DNA of 64,000 nt from Epiperipatus broadwayi (GCA_028023455.1 JAQFVV010000184.1:934001-998000), one strand, 5' to 3'; positions 51,695 through 64,000 are shown, numbered from the stretch's first letter. Numbers and translations are program-made. Notes: a model not told the origin generated them from the sequence alone.

Positions 51695-51779
51695 AGCATC
51701 GGCCGGGACGCGAACCCGCAACCCGGGCAATTGCCTGCAAGTGCAAGGCAGTCGCGCTGACCTCTCGACCACCAATGCA
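51695..51779 (-). repeat. tRNA-derived SINE or tRNA pseudogene
   Basis: On the minus strand the acceptor GCATTGG pairs with CCGATGC. The A-box-like stretch is GGTCGAGAGGTCAGC and the B-box-like stretch is GGTTCGCGTCC. The distance between them is long, as in tRNAs with a long variable arm. The anticodon arm is irregular. It is followed by ATGACACTT and an A run, like the element at 59098. Position 58 of the T loop is C instead of the near-invariant A. Confidence 0.7.
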
Positions 51780-51784
51780 AGACA

Positions 51785-54470
51785 TGATAACATTTTTATA
51801 TGCATAAATTAACTAAAATGCAATGTTGCAACTTTAGCACTGTGTAGTTGCCATCTTATCCAAAACGAAAAAAAAAGTTATGACACACAAAAAAGACTAA
51901 AATAGTTCATTATATTTAAAAAATAAAATACAGTATAAATTAAACAGTCATACACATATATAAAATTAAATATATATATATATATAGCTTGAAATGTATA
52001 TTTGCTTTGAACTATACAAACATATATATAATTATTCATAAATATGAGGTAAATGTTTGTGCAGATATCTTATAAAAGTACAAAAAATGCATAAATATAT
52101 ATGTATAAACTATACCGTCTGTTTGGGTCTCTTTATTCATTGCTGCATAAGTGGTCGTAACAAAAATTCAGGTCACATTTATTCAACTGCTATTCTTTAG
52201 CATATTGTTTGTTCTCCCTTAGCTATTCAAAAGTGACTTTTGATCAGGCAAATACGCTGGCGAAATAGCAATTCAAACTATTTCTCTCAGCTTTGCTACT
52301 CAAAATTCCTACTTAGTCTTTTTTTTAATAATATTGCTATGGTAACAAGCTTTATACAAAGTAAAAATATTCTTCTAGTACATTTTTTAAAATAATAATT
52401 CCATTTCTTATTATCCAGCTAGTGATTTTGCAAACTAAACAAATAATCTACCTAGATTATATTCCCTTCAGTAAATATATATATTGATTTTACGGCAACA
52501 AAAAACATTTAAAATAACAAAAGCAATTAATTAAAATATAATCGCTTTTGAAGACAAAAACTAGACTAATTACGTAGCATAATGTATATACCTGTAATAT
52601 CTAATGATTAAAGTTTTTTTTTAGTTATCAGTTTCTAAAAGAAAATTAATTTCTTCTTAAATTGATAAGAATTTAAATGTTAGATAAACATTTGAAATAA
52701 TTGTGTTAATAATTGAAAAATATAAATATTTACCATTATAAATATATGTTTTACATCATGGGTATATTTTTTACTCTTTTCAAAACTATATGGAATAAAT
52801 TGGAAGCTTAATTGCAAAAAGAGAATTATGCCAGAAAAATGAAATCTGAATAATGACTGGAAAAGAATCATATTCCATTTATCATCTTGAAATGTTGAAA
52901 AATTACAAACGAGAACAACTTCTATATAAGTATAACTAAATGTAGGGTAAACAGTCTTTAAATACCCTACTGTAAGCCAATAACATCTTCAATGGCATTC
53001 CAAAGAAAATGGTGAAATTAGAATGCATTATTTACCACCTTGCCAATTACTAGGTGGTGAGAGTTTGAATGTTTTTTCCATTCTTGTTTTATAGTCTAGC
53101 TTAGAATAGCTACATATCCATTTGTTGACAAATATTGAATAATTAACTGCATTAGTTATCTTCTGGTTTTCTGAAAATAATCCCAAATATAGTTAAAAAA
53201 TTAAATTTTTACTCTTTCTAGATTCAATTGCACATTATAAGAATATATAAACATCTTTACTTACCTCTCTAGTTTTAATTTATTTCTGTCCATTCTGTTA
53301 AGCCCAGGATTTATGCAAGATGGTTTACCTAATTAATACTCTAGCATTATAATGAATTATTTTCTTTCTAGATAAAATGTTATACCTGACTCAGGGTATC
53401 CCTGACTCCCAATAAAATAAATATGACTCTCTAGAAACAAATTGGTGTCACTTATTATCCCAATACTCATTGATAATGCTCTTTTACTGATTATGCTTAT
53501 TTTCTTCATAATCCTTCTTAACTGGAGGTATAGCAAGTACTATGAAATTATGTAGGATAGAGGAAAAAAAAACAAATTTACTCTTTGACATCTTTATTGA
53601 AGGTTCAAAAATATCTGATAAATACTAGAAATTATTAACTTTATTTTCAATATTTCCTGCCTTATTGTATGTTAAATTATAGGCTTAAAAATAATATGGG
53701 GTAACTAAATATGACAATAAGAAATAACAAACTTGTTTGACACTGCTTTCAATATCCATAATTAATTTATTCTGGCATCTTAAATTATATTTCTACTCTA
53801 TATAGAACCTCATCCATGTTGTACTATTCAATCATATTGATTTATTTTACAAAAGTAAAAAAAAAAACATCAATATGTTTGAAATTAATGCTGAATAAAA
53901 ACCTAATAAAAATTATAAGATTTTCATTTAGTGAAAGTTTATTTTCTGCAAAATTATGTTTTATTTGAAAAGATGGAGTTCTTCAGGAATCAGAATTTAT
54001 AAATTCAAATAGACTCTTTGCAAAATGCACTGTTGTCAAATTATAAAGCAACTCTTAATTATAATTAATAGAAGCTTATCATTAAGATAAATGTGGAAAT
54101 TGTCTCTAAATATGTGAAATTAATATCTCTATCACAAAAACAACTCATAATTCTGTTTCTGTTTAATGAGCAGTACATTAGATACTAATTTAATTAACTT
54201 TATTTTAAATTTTTATCTCTCTAGCTAAGAATAACTAGGTATTCATTTAAAATACACAAGTAATATTTAAATACAAAGATAAATATCTAAACTAGCACTT
54301 AAAATAATGTCATGTCTGCTTAAAAAATGTTGTTACATGAAAAGTTTTAACATCCTAAATAAATATCTTAGTCATTATAACCATAAGGTCTTTATTATAT
54401 TTAAATACAAAGTCAATGTATACAATTTAAAAGAAATTTTTAATCAATGTATCACATATTGAAAAATGTT
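51785..54470. other. AT-rich DNA without recognised genes
   Basis: A piece near 53050-53095 resembles 7268-7310. Nothing else was recognised. Confidence 0.5.
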
Positions 54471-54490
54471 TATACTCAACCTTTTAATAT

Positions 54491-54966
54491 GTAGGATATA
54501 TGAGCACAGAATTTCACATGACCCACCACTCTCCATACTATCTCATAATACTCATACACTTGAACACATATATGTTGAAAAATGGATTATGTCCTGTACA
54601 TGAGGGGTCATATTGACCTTAGGTCAACATGGGTGTGACAAGAATCTCAGCCTCAGGGTGAGTTGGAGTGTGGAGTAGATTGAAGCCTGTCCATTAAAGT
54701 ATGAGGTTTGGCTATCTTAATATATATCTGAGCATTTATAGCATATATGTATAGAGATGGTAATCTGGACCAACTGATAATTGCTGGTTTAGCATGAAAT
54801 ATGTAAATTGGTGATTATTTATCTTTTCAACGTATATGTGTTCAAGTGTATCAGTGTTATGAGATAGTGTGGAGAGTGGTGGGGTGTGTGAAAGTCTGTG
54901 CTCATATACCCTATATATTACATATATAGACACTGGTATATAATAAACTTCTGTGTTTCAGTCAAT
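54491..54966. mobile_element. Foldback element with unique centre
   Basis: Arms of about 90 bases (54491-54580 and 54826-54915) enclose a centre of about 245 bases. The 10-bp repeat CTTTTAATAT (54481-54490 and 54967-54976; 12 of 13 if extended leftward) flanks the element. A one-sided tail of about 50 bases (54916-54966) follows the right arm. The centre includes TTGACCTTAGGTCAACATGG and, next to the right arm, CTGATAA, GCT / AGC, GAAAT (54774-54800), a weak hammerhead-like motif. Related copies lie at 59948-60352 and 46030-46150. Confidence 0.75.
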
Positions 54967-54979
54967 CTTTTAATATAAG

Positions 54980-56290
54980 ATTTATTGTACAATCTATCAA
55001 GCATGAAGAAACTATGCTATAAAGTCATATGCATAAAGATCTGTAATATATTCTATTTATACTACTCCAGACTCATCTACTGTAAACTTCACATCAATAA
55101 ATATTAGATGTCAGTGCTATAGTCCAATCCCCAAAATAATTTTTTTTGGCTATTGGTATTCATTAATAAAGAGCTTTAGATTTGCACATTTGTATCAACT
55201 AACCATCTTTATTTTTCAATAATATTTAAACTAGAGTTCTGAGATTCAAACATCCTAAAATTGTTGATGTTTATATAATTTTTTATAAATCTGACATTAA
55301 CAAAAAAAAATGTAAAAAAAAAGTTAAAGAAGGCTACGGTTTGAAAATACAAATTCAACACATTATTTATGAGGGTCAATAGTCAGATACTTGTCTTGGA
55401 GTTGGGTAAAGCATTGTCATCTAGAGTATTATGCTAGCTTATAACAAATGGCTTGTGAATTGAGTAAATACAGTAAATTGCTGTTCTTGATGTAAAAGCA
55501 AAAAGCAATGAATAATTTTGTTATGCTTTGTTTAGTATGAAAGCATTTTATAAATTAAAAATAAAATATGATAAGGAGTATTTATAAATTTTAAAAACTG
55601 CATATTGTCTATCAACTGCCTTCCAATGTTTTATAGATTCTTTGGTAATAAAACTCTTGTTGGCATTGATACAAACAACTTATAGATATACAATTTAATG
55701 GATCAATTTTTAATAAATTGATTTATTTATTATTAATCAAATTTCATATTAAAACATTCTATATTATAGCTTTATATTGGACAATGAGAACAATTGATTC
55801 CCTGTAAATCAAGAATCTTGTACAAAAAATAAATAATTATAATAATTTTCTGAGGTAAATTTTTACAAATCTAAAATGTGCCTTAAATTTTGAATACATG
55901 AAGATAATAATAATATTTTAAAAAACAAAAAAGGAATAATGAAAAGATAAAATTTTATTAATAAAAGACTTCAAAATATATGATATCTGTGTGTAAATTT
56001 AATATATAATAAGTACATTATAATTGCCATGACTTTTTTCTAAAGTAGTAATTTTAAATATAATATTCTTCAGCAATTTTGAAACTACAACATTGATAAT
56101 GATATTGTGTTGAATTAAAATGAAGTATGTACAAAATAACTGTAACATAATGTATATTATCTAATTTATTTTTGGATGCTATCATATCAAAAATGAATAA
56201 ACCTCCAGATGCACATTTCATGTTGAACCAACACTCATCAGTTGACCCAAACCACAATATCTTACACATATATTTTTATTGTTCAGTATA
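54980..56290. other. AT-rich DNA without recognised genes
   Basis: A segment near 55048-55090 resembles 41880-41925 and may be a short dispersed repeat. Nothing else was recognised. Confidence 0.5.
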
Positions 56291-56295
56291 TATAC

Positions 56296-56875
<580 letters not shown>

Positions 56876-56879
56876 CACT

Positions 56880-58140
56880 TTGAATTTTTTATGTCCAATA
56901 TCATTTTAATATAATGCGATCTAATGTTTTGTTTAGTATAAAAATGGAGTCTAATAAAATAAAAAAATTGATTAATAAATATAATGTATAATACACTGTG
57001 GCCAATTTATTTTTGTTGCAATATTGCTCACTGTAGTTATAATACTATAAATTGAAAAATCATTTATCTTTACTGGAAAAAAAACATATAGAGAAATTAT
57101 TAATTCTATTATTTCAAATAATATTGATAAAAATTGGGTAAGTAAATGGTATTTTAGCTAATGTACATTTTTTCAATTTATTTTTAACACATTTTATTAA
57201 TATTCATGTTTAAATATTATTTTTAATTATATAATGAATAAAATTTGTATTTTTAGCTAAGATTGTTTATGTTTTCTATAAATCCTTTTTCTTTGTTTTC
57301 AATGTGTTAACACATCTATTGCAGATTGTACTATAAGGATAGTAAATAAAAATATGATGAAAAAATAGTATTTTCAACTTATTTAAAGTACATTTTATTA
57401 TTATTTATGATCAGTTTGTTTTTCATATAACTGAAAAACTATCAAAAAAGTAATTCCTTGAAAATAATTTTGGCCAAGCTTAGCCTGCCACAAACAGTTC
57501 AAACTATTCAGCATTAAATGATAAATGAATATCTAGATTTTTTGGTTAGATATGTGATTTCTGAGTGATTTTGAATGTTTGAATATTCTTTTATTAGGAA
57601 TAATAAACAAACTCAAAACACGGTGGACTAAAAGTACAGAATTCTGACCATATGCATGGTTTAAATGGAAAAAGTGATAAATCAAATGTTTTTATTCTGT
57701 AAAAAAATTAAACAATATATATATATATGAATTGAAACTTAAAATTTGCAAATCACAAAATTAAAGCATACTCTTTAGAGATAACTAACAACTAAATAAG
57801 CTATTATGTTTAATAAAAAAACATGTATTAATTTTTAATTGAAATTTATTTATATCTGGAATAGAGATTCTGCAGTATAGTAAATAATTAGTAATAATCA
57901 TTCATATATTTTACCTGAAATAGTTTATGACAAAATTTTGTGTGCAGGATATTTGATACTGGTAAATAAAAGTGTATTAATTTGGTATTGATAAATACTG
58001 AACAAATGATATAAGACATGTTTAAGAGATTGTGACATGAATCAAATAAAGTGTACTAGTTCAGTAAAAAAAATGCATCTTGGAGGACATTTATCTTTTT
58101 AAGATATCTTTATTCATATTATTCAAAAAATGTGTGGTGG
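56880..58140. other. AT-rich DNA without recognised genes
   Basis: Nothing recognised. Confidence 0.5.
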
Positions 58141-58142
58141 AT

Positions 58143-58452
58143 TAAAAATTTTAAAATGTATCTAAAAATAAATATTACACAAGAAAAAAGACAGATGAAT
58201 TTGAGTTATTCCATAAGTTTATGTTTAATTAAAACAACAGTGGAATTAACCTTTAAATGAGGCCTAAAGTTTATATATTGACTAGAGATATTCTATTAAA
58301 AAATTTTAAAATGTATCTAAAAATAAATATTACACAAGAAAAAAGACAGATGAATTTGAGTTATTCCATAAGTTTATGTTTAATTAAAACAACAGTGGAA
58401 TTAACCTTTAAATGAGGCCTAAAGTTTATATATTGACTAGAGATATTCTATT
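58143..58452. repeat. Perfect tandem duplication, 155-bp period
   Basis: 58143-58297 and 58298-58452 appear identical base for base apart from the length of one A run at the junction. No terminal repeats are visible. It looks like a recent segmental duplication, or an assembly artefact. Confidence 0.95.
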
Positions 58453-58459
58453 ACTTTAA

Positions 58460-59090
58460 TAAATGATTAGTAATAATTATTAATGTATTTATGTGAAATA
58501 GTTGGTGTCAATGTTTTGAATGTAGAAAGTTCGATTTTGTAAAGTATATATATAAAAATGATATATTTATATCTGTAACTTATGAAACTGCAAAACAACC
58601 TTCATCTGTAAAACCTCTTATTAAAATTTTTCCATTTACAAATAATGATATACTCTGATTATAAAGGCAAATACTATATCCCCTTTTCTTTTGAATGAAA
58701 AAAATTCATTCACAGCAGCAATGTTTCAGCTAAGCCCTATTGACCATTTTCAGAATCAACTATTATTTATTAAGTTTATCAAGTTACATAAATAAACCTT
58801 CTTGTTAATATCAAATTCAAAAAATATATGCAGCAATATGTCTTTATATAGATATTTCAGTGCTAAGGCACTATGAATAGATAGGACTAGCAATAAGAGC
58901 TTAAAATATAACATGTGTTTAGAATAGAGTCAGAGCACACAAAGATCAAGTTAAATGAATAATTTAGAACATTAAAAAATACATTAAATATACATTCATG
59001 CGTTTGTAAAGGAGTGTGAGCATGAAAATATTTAGAACAGACAGACTTTAAAAGAAATAAAAAGGCAAAATGCATTTTAATTTTTTTTTC
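58460..59090. other. AT-rich DNA with one foldback-type motif
   Basis: At 58723-58753 on the minus strand a CTGAAAA ... GAAACATTGCTGCTG segment follows the order of the hammerhead-like motif, with a poor stem. A 9-base palindrome (GAATGAAAAAAATTCATTC) adjoins it at 58693-58711. No gene was seen. Confidence 0.4.
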
Positions 59091-59097
59091 TCATGTG

Positions 59098-59180
59098 TAG
59101 CATCAGCTGGGAAGCGAACCCGCTATCCCGGGACAACTACTTGTAAAGCAGCTGTCGCTGACCTCTCAACCACCAATGCT
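59098..59180 (-). repeat. tRNA-derived SINE or tRNA pseudogene
   Basis: On the minus strand the acceptor is GCATTGG, the anticodon arm is AGCTGC / GTAGTT around the 7-base loop TTTACAA (anticodon UAC if real), and the T arm is GCGGGTTCGCTTCCC. An ACACATGAG-plus-A-run tail follows. It has the same family layout and 3' tail as 51695-51779. T-loop position 58 is C, not A. Confidence 0.7.
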
Positions 59181-59643
59181 CACTTAATATATAAAAGAAT
59201 AAAAATAAATTATATTTCATTTTTTTATTCACCAAATATTTAAAGAAAAAAAAACTAAAAGCACTTTTTCCCTTATGGTTTATAGATGTTTTTTTTTTTA
59301 ATTATTTAGATTGTTTAAAAGATATGTATAAATTACTTTAATTAAAAGTTTTCATTTTTTTCTAAATGTCTAAAAATTAAATAAAGAAATTTTTTTAACA
59401 CATCTCATGAAAAGAGATTGTTTAGATCAAAAATTGTAAAGATTAATTAAACTATCTATTTGAATATTAAAAAGAAAAAGGAAAATTTTTATAAATTAAA
59501 GACTAATCTGATAATTATACAAGACAAGATTAACATTCTTTATGTTTGCTTTTGATTAATTTAATAAAAAAGAATTGTTTTATATTTATTTATACTTTCA
59601 GATTTTGAGTGAAAATTAATCCAAGAAAATAATTATTTGTCAA

Positions 59644-59715
59644 GCGTTGGGCGCATAGTGGTTAGCATAGCTGCCTTCCAAGCAGCTGGACCGGGTTCGC
59701 TTCCTGGTCAACGCA
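59644..59715 (+). repeat. tRNA-Gly(UCC)-like sequence
   Basis: At 72 bases it is the length of tRNA-Gly. The acceptor GCGTTGG pairs with TCAACGC. The anticodon stem GCTGC / GCAGC surrounds CTTCCAA (anticodon UCC), and the T stem CCGGG / CCTGG surrounds TTCGCTT. The fold is good except for a rearranged D arm and C at T-loop position 58, where A is almost invariant. It is followed by GACACATGA and an A run, as in the two other tRNA-like sequences. This favours a retroposed tRNA relative or SINE over a working gene. Confidence 0.7.
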
Positions 59716-59947
59716 TTTGACACATGAAAAAAAAAATTAATAAATTTTTTTGAAAAATCTAAAAAACATAGGTTAAAAAGTATAAAAAAGTTTAATTAAG
59801 CATAAAGTTTCAATGGAATTTTAGCTTTGTGAAGGAGGCCTTATATGATCTCAAAAAATATATCAGTTTTAGTGCCTTTCCAAATGATTAATGTAAAAGC
59901 TTATTGTAACAACAGCTTATTCATTATAGAGATGTCTGCCCATCCTT

Positions 59948-60352
59948 GCATATGTATTAAATGGATTATGTCCTGTACATGTGAGGTTCAGATTGACCTT
60001 AGGTCAACATGGGTGTGACAATAATCTCGGCCTCAGGGTGGCCTTTGAGCATTCCATCATCAGATTTTCATTTGGATGGACGGTTGAAGAGTTGGAGTGT
60101 GGAGTGGATTGAAGCCTGTCCATTAAACTATGAGGATAGTCTATCTTAATATATATCTGAGCACTTATACTATATATGTGTGTAAAGATGATAGTCTGGA
60201 CCAACTGATGATTGCTGTTTTAGCATAAAATACGTATATTGGTGATTATTTATCTTTTCAGCATATATGTGTTTAGGTGTATCAGTGTTATTAGATAGAG
60301 TGAAGAGAGGTGGGTGGTGTGAAAGTCTGTGCTCTTATACCCTATATTACAT
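59948..60352 (+). repeat. Second copy of the 54.5-kb element (centre plus right arm)
   Basis: Aligns with 54581-54925 throughout. It contains an extra segment of about 50 bases (60040-60085, around CATCATCAGATTTTCATTTG) that the other copy lacks. It carries CTGATGA followed by a GCT / AGC stem at 60205-60231. The left arm is missing. Confidence 0.8.
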
Positions 60353-60359
60353 GAAGTAG

Positions 60360-61480
60360 AGAAAAATTTTAATACTCTCAAATGTTCTAAGGGAGTGTCT
60401 TGAAGTAAATTCTAAATGCCAAAAATTTACATAAACTTCAAAATAAAAAGTCAAATTTCTACCAAATAAATGCTATATATTTTTATTTCAAAAAAATATC
60501 AACACTAAAAGACTTTATAGTGACTATAGTAAAAAGTAATTGAAAGTAATAATTACATAATATGAGCCTGAAATTGAATCTAGCTTCACATCAGCACATG
60601 AATTTTTAATATTATTCAAGAAAGAAAAAAAAGGTAATCTATTTATGTTTATTTCAAACTATATTAGAAACTCTCTAAATATACTAAAGTGCTCTTTATA
60701 TTCTAAACAACCATGAAAGTAGCATTAGTTTGAAAGTATGCTTTCTAGAATATTCCTTTTATGTATGTAAATATATTTAGTTATATAATTGTTTATATTA
60801 TTTCTTTTATGTGAAAATTTTGAATAATTCTTTTTTTTTTTTAAAAAAAAAAAAAAAGGATGGTCAAACATGCTTAACCTAGAAGATAAACAAGAAAAGT
60901 TTTTTTAGATTGCTTTTAAACTATGTAATGCATTTTTAAAAGTTAAAAAAAAAAAAGCCAAAATTACTTAAATCACAAGTTTTTGAGTATTAAAAAGAGG
61001 GGGAACTATATACCATTTAAATTATCACTTAAAAATGCTTTATATTCAATGTCTTAGAAAGTTATCAAGAAATGATTAAAAGTTTAAAAAAATCTATATA
61101 TAAAATATTTTATAGTACTAATTTAAATGTTATGCAACATATAAAGGTGGATATATGTGTGTGTGGCTGTATCCTGAACAAACTGATATCTAAAGATGCA
61201 AGTTTATTTACAGTAAATTTTAAATGGGCTTTATTTAAAATAATTTGGGTAAGTTATTCTCTTTGCATTAATAATATAATTATAATATTTAATGTTTATA
61301 ATATTCACATGTAAAAATAAATGTAATATGTATACAAATATGTTCAAGAGTGTATTCATTCCAGGACAGAGATTAACAAGTATTTTGTTATGAGATTTAT
61401 AAGAATAAAATATTATGTTGACAAATAAAGACATTGAATATTAAATGAATAAATAAATATTTATTTGCGTAATGCCTATA
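60360..61480. other. AT-rich DNA without recognised genes
   Basis: Contains a T12/A16 pair at about 60831-60857. No coding similarity was recognised, including in the 80-codon frame at 61072-61314. Confidence 0.5.
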
Positions 61481-61582
61481 TCATTTAGCTTTAATAAAAC
61501 AGTTTATTAAGTTAATCTCAATAATTATGCGCTTATAACGCTCTTAAAGAAGTTATTTTACTAAATTTATTTAAAGCTTAGC

Positions 61583-61610
61583 GCTTTCAAAGCTCTATGG
61601 CTTCATTAAG
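61583..61610 (-). ncRNA. Hammerhead-like half motif, weak
   Basis: On the minus strand: CTTAATGA, stem AGC / GCT around CATAGA, then TGAAAGCGCTAAGC. The GAAAGCGCTAAGC part recurs at 17743-17755, so the two sites are probably relics of one dispersed element. Confidence 0.25.
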
Positions 61611-61755
61611 TTAAATAATATAGATAATATGATTGTTTTGAATCAATGAAAATTTTAGTATAAAAGTTGTTTAGTTAATATATGCGTAACATAATGATTT
61701 GAAATGTTAAATGAAATATAAGGAACATTGTTAAAGTTAAATCGAATAAATGTGT

Positions 61756-62033
61756 AAACTGTGAAAAAAACTCTCCACCATAGTAACCAATGGATGCAAT
61801 AAGGTTTGAACATAAAATCCCTTTTCTAGTGCCTACTCATTCAATATCCCCAGACTAGTTCTAGCTTGTGGCTTTTATCAGTAAGGAGCCTTGAATCTGA
61901 GAGCACTGCATCTAGATCTTAGGATCTAATGGTTACTATGGCTTGCACTGGATGGCACTATTGCATGGAGAGTTTTTCACAGTTTTACCAGCTTGTGTAA
62001 GCATAGAAAATAATGATCAAATGATCTTTAGTA
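61756..62033. mobile_element. Foldback element, second copy of the 18.6-kb family
   Basis: The left arm matches 18671-18846 and the right arm is shortened by an internal deletion. Ends AAACTGTGAAAAAAACTCTCC and GGAGAGTTTTTCACAGTTTT are inverted. A tail of about 40-47 bases on the right (GCTTGTGTAAGCAT...GATCTTTAG) is homologous to the tail of the 18.6-kb copy. A partial duplication GAATAAAT (61744-61751 and 62034-62041) flanks it. Confidence 0.75.
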
Positions 62034-62044
62034 GAATAAATATA

Positions 62045-62610
62045 CAGAAGTTATAAAGTTTGATACTTCTGGTTTAATTTTCTATCAAGAGTAAAGTATT
62101 TTATTTGAGCGAGAGCTATAAGATAAGAGTAAAAAATGTATGTGATAGTTATCAATCAATGTTTGGATATACTTTCAGTAAACATTTGCATGCTAGCTCA
62201 TTAGTCAACTATTAAAATAGAATATTACTATCATAAGTTTTTCTTATTTACCTAAGATATTAATAAGGTTCAGTACAGGATGATTAAAGTGAATAAATAT
62301 GAAAATATATCATGTTCTACCAGCACACACACACTTTCATGAAAAATTTAAGATTGTAAGAGATTAATTGAAAATAAATGTTGTCCTTTAAAGATAATGA
62401 AGAAATAAATAAAATTACTGACAAAGAGATAAATTACTATTAAAAAGTATTAAATCTTATTTAATGGAAAATGATATATTATAGAGAGTTATATGTACCT
62501 ATTCAGTAACAATATATAAAAAAATTGTATTTAATTTATTACTGTGTAGTTTATTATTTTAGAAGCAAACCTAAGAGTGAAGTTATACAAATAAAAAAAA
62601 AACAATAGAG
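62045..62610. other. AT-rich DNA without recognised genes
   Basis: Nothing recognised. Confidence 0.5.
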
Positions 62611-62618
62611 AGCTAAAT

Positions 62619-62619
<1 letters not shown>

Positions 62620-62705
<86 letters not shown>
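62620..62705. repeat. (TA)n microsatellite pair around GTGAAC
   Basis: Two TA runs of about 40 bases are separated by GTGAAC. The right run ends in ATAGTTCCC, so the TATAGTGAACTATA / ATAGTTC arrangement can fold into a hairpin. Confidence 0.95.
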
Positions 62706-62708
<3 letters not shown>

Positions 62709-63589
62709 CCCTTTTTATTGGTACATACCATCATAAAACAAATTGGGAATAAACTTTATTATGTATAATTTTAAATTTTATCAAATCAAAAATATGTATT
62801 TGTTAAAACTAAGAAAAATAAAGGGAATTTTAATTGTCTTCGGGTTTGAATGTGAGATTAGTTAATTGACAATAGTATAAATGCAAAGTCTTATTAGAAT
62901 ATTTATTTTCAAAAATATATAAAAGATAAAATACTAAAAAAAAATAATATTTGTTAAGAAGTAATTATTTAATAGTATTTAAATTTATAGAAGAGTTCAG
63001 ATCTAATCTGATAAATGAAAATATGCATTATATAGATGAATAATTATGTCTATGCACATCTGGTATTAATTATCAATAACTATTTCTGGTGAAAAATTAA
63101 TTTATTTTCCAAATTAAATAACTAAGACTATGTTCTGAATTTTGTGATTAAAAGTTTATAGGATTAATCTCAAATTTAATCTGTACAGAAATAAAATGAA
63201 AATGAATTAAATTGTAGTTTTATTAAGTTTATTAAAGGTATTGTTTTTTTATTACTAATAAATATTTTAAAGAGATATTTGTTTTTAAAAAAATAGTTCA
63301 GCTACAAGCAATTCATTAAATATTCAAAATCAAAAAAGTGGGAAAATTAACCAATGGGAGTGTGCAATTTGAAATAAATTAAAAGCACACAGACAATAAT
63401 TGTTGAAAGAAAAAAAATCAGAGGGAAAACTTTAATTGTTAGTTTGAAATAAAAAATATAGTTTGGAAATAAAACAAGTAACATGGTATTTGTCTGATGG
63501 GTTTATAATGATGGTATATTATAAGATGTGATATGTTGGACTATTTCCATTATTTATGAGTGGATGTTGAATGTATAAAAAATTTTAAA

Positions 63590-63835
63590 CTTTATTTAAA
63601 CTTTCCAATTACAAACAACTTGTTAGTAATAACACACAAGTAGACAATACAGGTTATTAATTACACAATGTTTCGAATAGTATTATTTTCCACTCTTCTT
63701 CAGGTGTTGCTGGCCTATATGCACAGTGACAATATTCGCTTAGAAGTTGAATTCGCACCTTTAGATTCTTGTATATCAAATTTAAGGCAAATGCTCTACC
63801 AACTGAGCTATTCTGTCAAAGGCAACATATAGTAG
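63590..63835 (-). mobile_element. tRNA-headed SINE-like element with hammerhead-like body
   Basis: On the minus strand from 63822 the head reads GAATAGCTCAGTTGGTAGAGC, an excellent tRNA D arm / A box. A disturbed anticodon region and a B-box-like GGTGCGAATTCAAC near 63755 follow. The body then contains CTGAAGA, stem GAGTG / TATTC and CGAAAC (63670-63703), and the element ends near an AATAAAGTTTAAA tail at about 63590. A T-arm-like GGTTCAAATCC on the plus strand at about 63866-63876 suggests another tRNA-derived piece next door. Confidence 0.5.
63670..63703 (-). ncRNA. Hammerhead-like half motif (best preserved core)
   Basis: CTGAAGA, one A, stem GAGTG / TATTC (two G-U pairs) with a 10-base A-rich loop, then GAAAC. 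This is the copy with both catalytic-core halves intact by consensus (CUGANGA and GAAA), except for one extra base before stem II. Confidence 0.4.
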
Positions 63836-64000
63836 AAATTTGATATATTTATATATGAGGGTTGGTTCAAATCCTCCTGAGTCCTTCAATTTTTTTTAAT
63901 AATCTAATTATTTTTATTTTTATTTTTTCCTAAGGGCAAGATTAATTAGGGGTTTCCATACATTGTGTATTGCCACACTGGGTTAACTTATAGGATTATT

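Noticed and set aside
59644-59715. Functional tRNA-Gly gene
   Set aside because: The fold is good, but T-loop position 58 is C, the D arm is irregular and the tail is shared with the other tRNA-like repeats. A retroposed copy is more likely.

Overview
The window looks like intergenic or intronic DNA from a very AT-rich invertebrate-type animal genome, roughly three quarters A+T by eye. No intact host protein gene, spliced gene model or rRNA gene could be supported. Everything recognisable is mobile-element DNA in various states of decay, plus microsatellites, tRNA-derived sequences and long stretches of featureless AT-rich DNA. The mix of Ty3/Gypsy, RTE-type LINEs, a Penelope-like element (PLE) with a GIY-YIG endonuclease, a hAT-like MITE and tRNA-derived SINEs points to a metazoan. 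The species cannot be named from the sequence.

Layout. 0.9-6.0 kb holds a minus-strand Ty3/Gypsy element with both LTRs, a gag zinc knuckle, RT, RNase H and integrase, all frame-broken. One LTR carries an expanded CAA/TAA microsatellite and a nested foldback insertion. 6.3-8.5 kb holds more foldback DNA. 10.2-13.4 kb holds an internally deleted second LTR element: a coiled-coil gag-like region, an integrase GPY tail, and a PPT with the start of an LTR. 15.3-16.7 kb is a decayed coding-like tract ending in poly(A) and split by a foldback element. 17.9-20.7 kb is a plus-strand RTE-like LINE with two nested foldback elements. 23.2-23.9 kb is a large foldback element. 25.15-25.64 kb is a hAT-like MITE with an 8-bp target duplication. 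29.6-32.1 kb holds LINE endonuclease and LINE C-terminal remnants. 35.2-36.2 kb is an isolated GC-richer island. 36.94-37.90 kb is a young foldback transposon with two 346-bp arms. 42.5-44.0 kb is a minus-strand LINE of the same type as the one at 18-20 kb. 45.6 kb and 54.5 kb are further foldback elements. 48.8-49.7 kb is a PLE remnant. 51.7, 59.1, 59.6 and 63.8 kb carry tRNA-derived sequences. 56.3-56.9 kb is a large GATA array. 58.1-58.45 kb is a perfect 155-bp tandem duplication.

The most interesting pattern is a class of at least seven foldback insertions (5.76, 6.29, 16.11, 18.62, 19.72, 23.22 and 45.56 kb, with two more at 54.49 and 61.76 kb). They share an architecture: inverted arms, a unique single-sided tail of about 30-60 bp, and target-site duplications of about 10-15 bp. 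Where the target is recognisable (a Gypsy LTR, a LINE, a decayed ORF), removing the insert restores it. Several arms carry a motif resembling half of a hammerhead ribozyme (CTGATGA, a stem-loop, then GAAAC), always pointing outward from the centre. A related motif lies just 3' of the PLE endonuclease ORF. One-sided tails, variable-length duplications, inverted terminal repeats and hammerhead motifs are all known traits of Penelope-like retroelements. I infer that these are small non-autonomous PLE-derived inverted-repeat elements.
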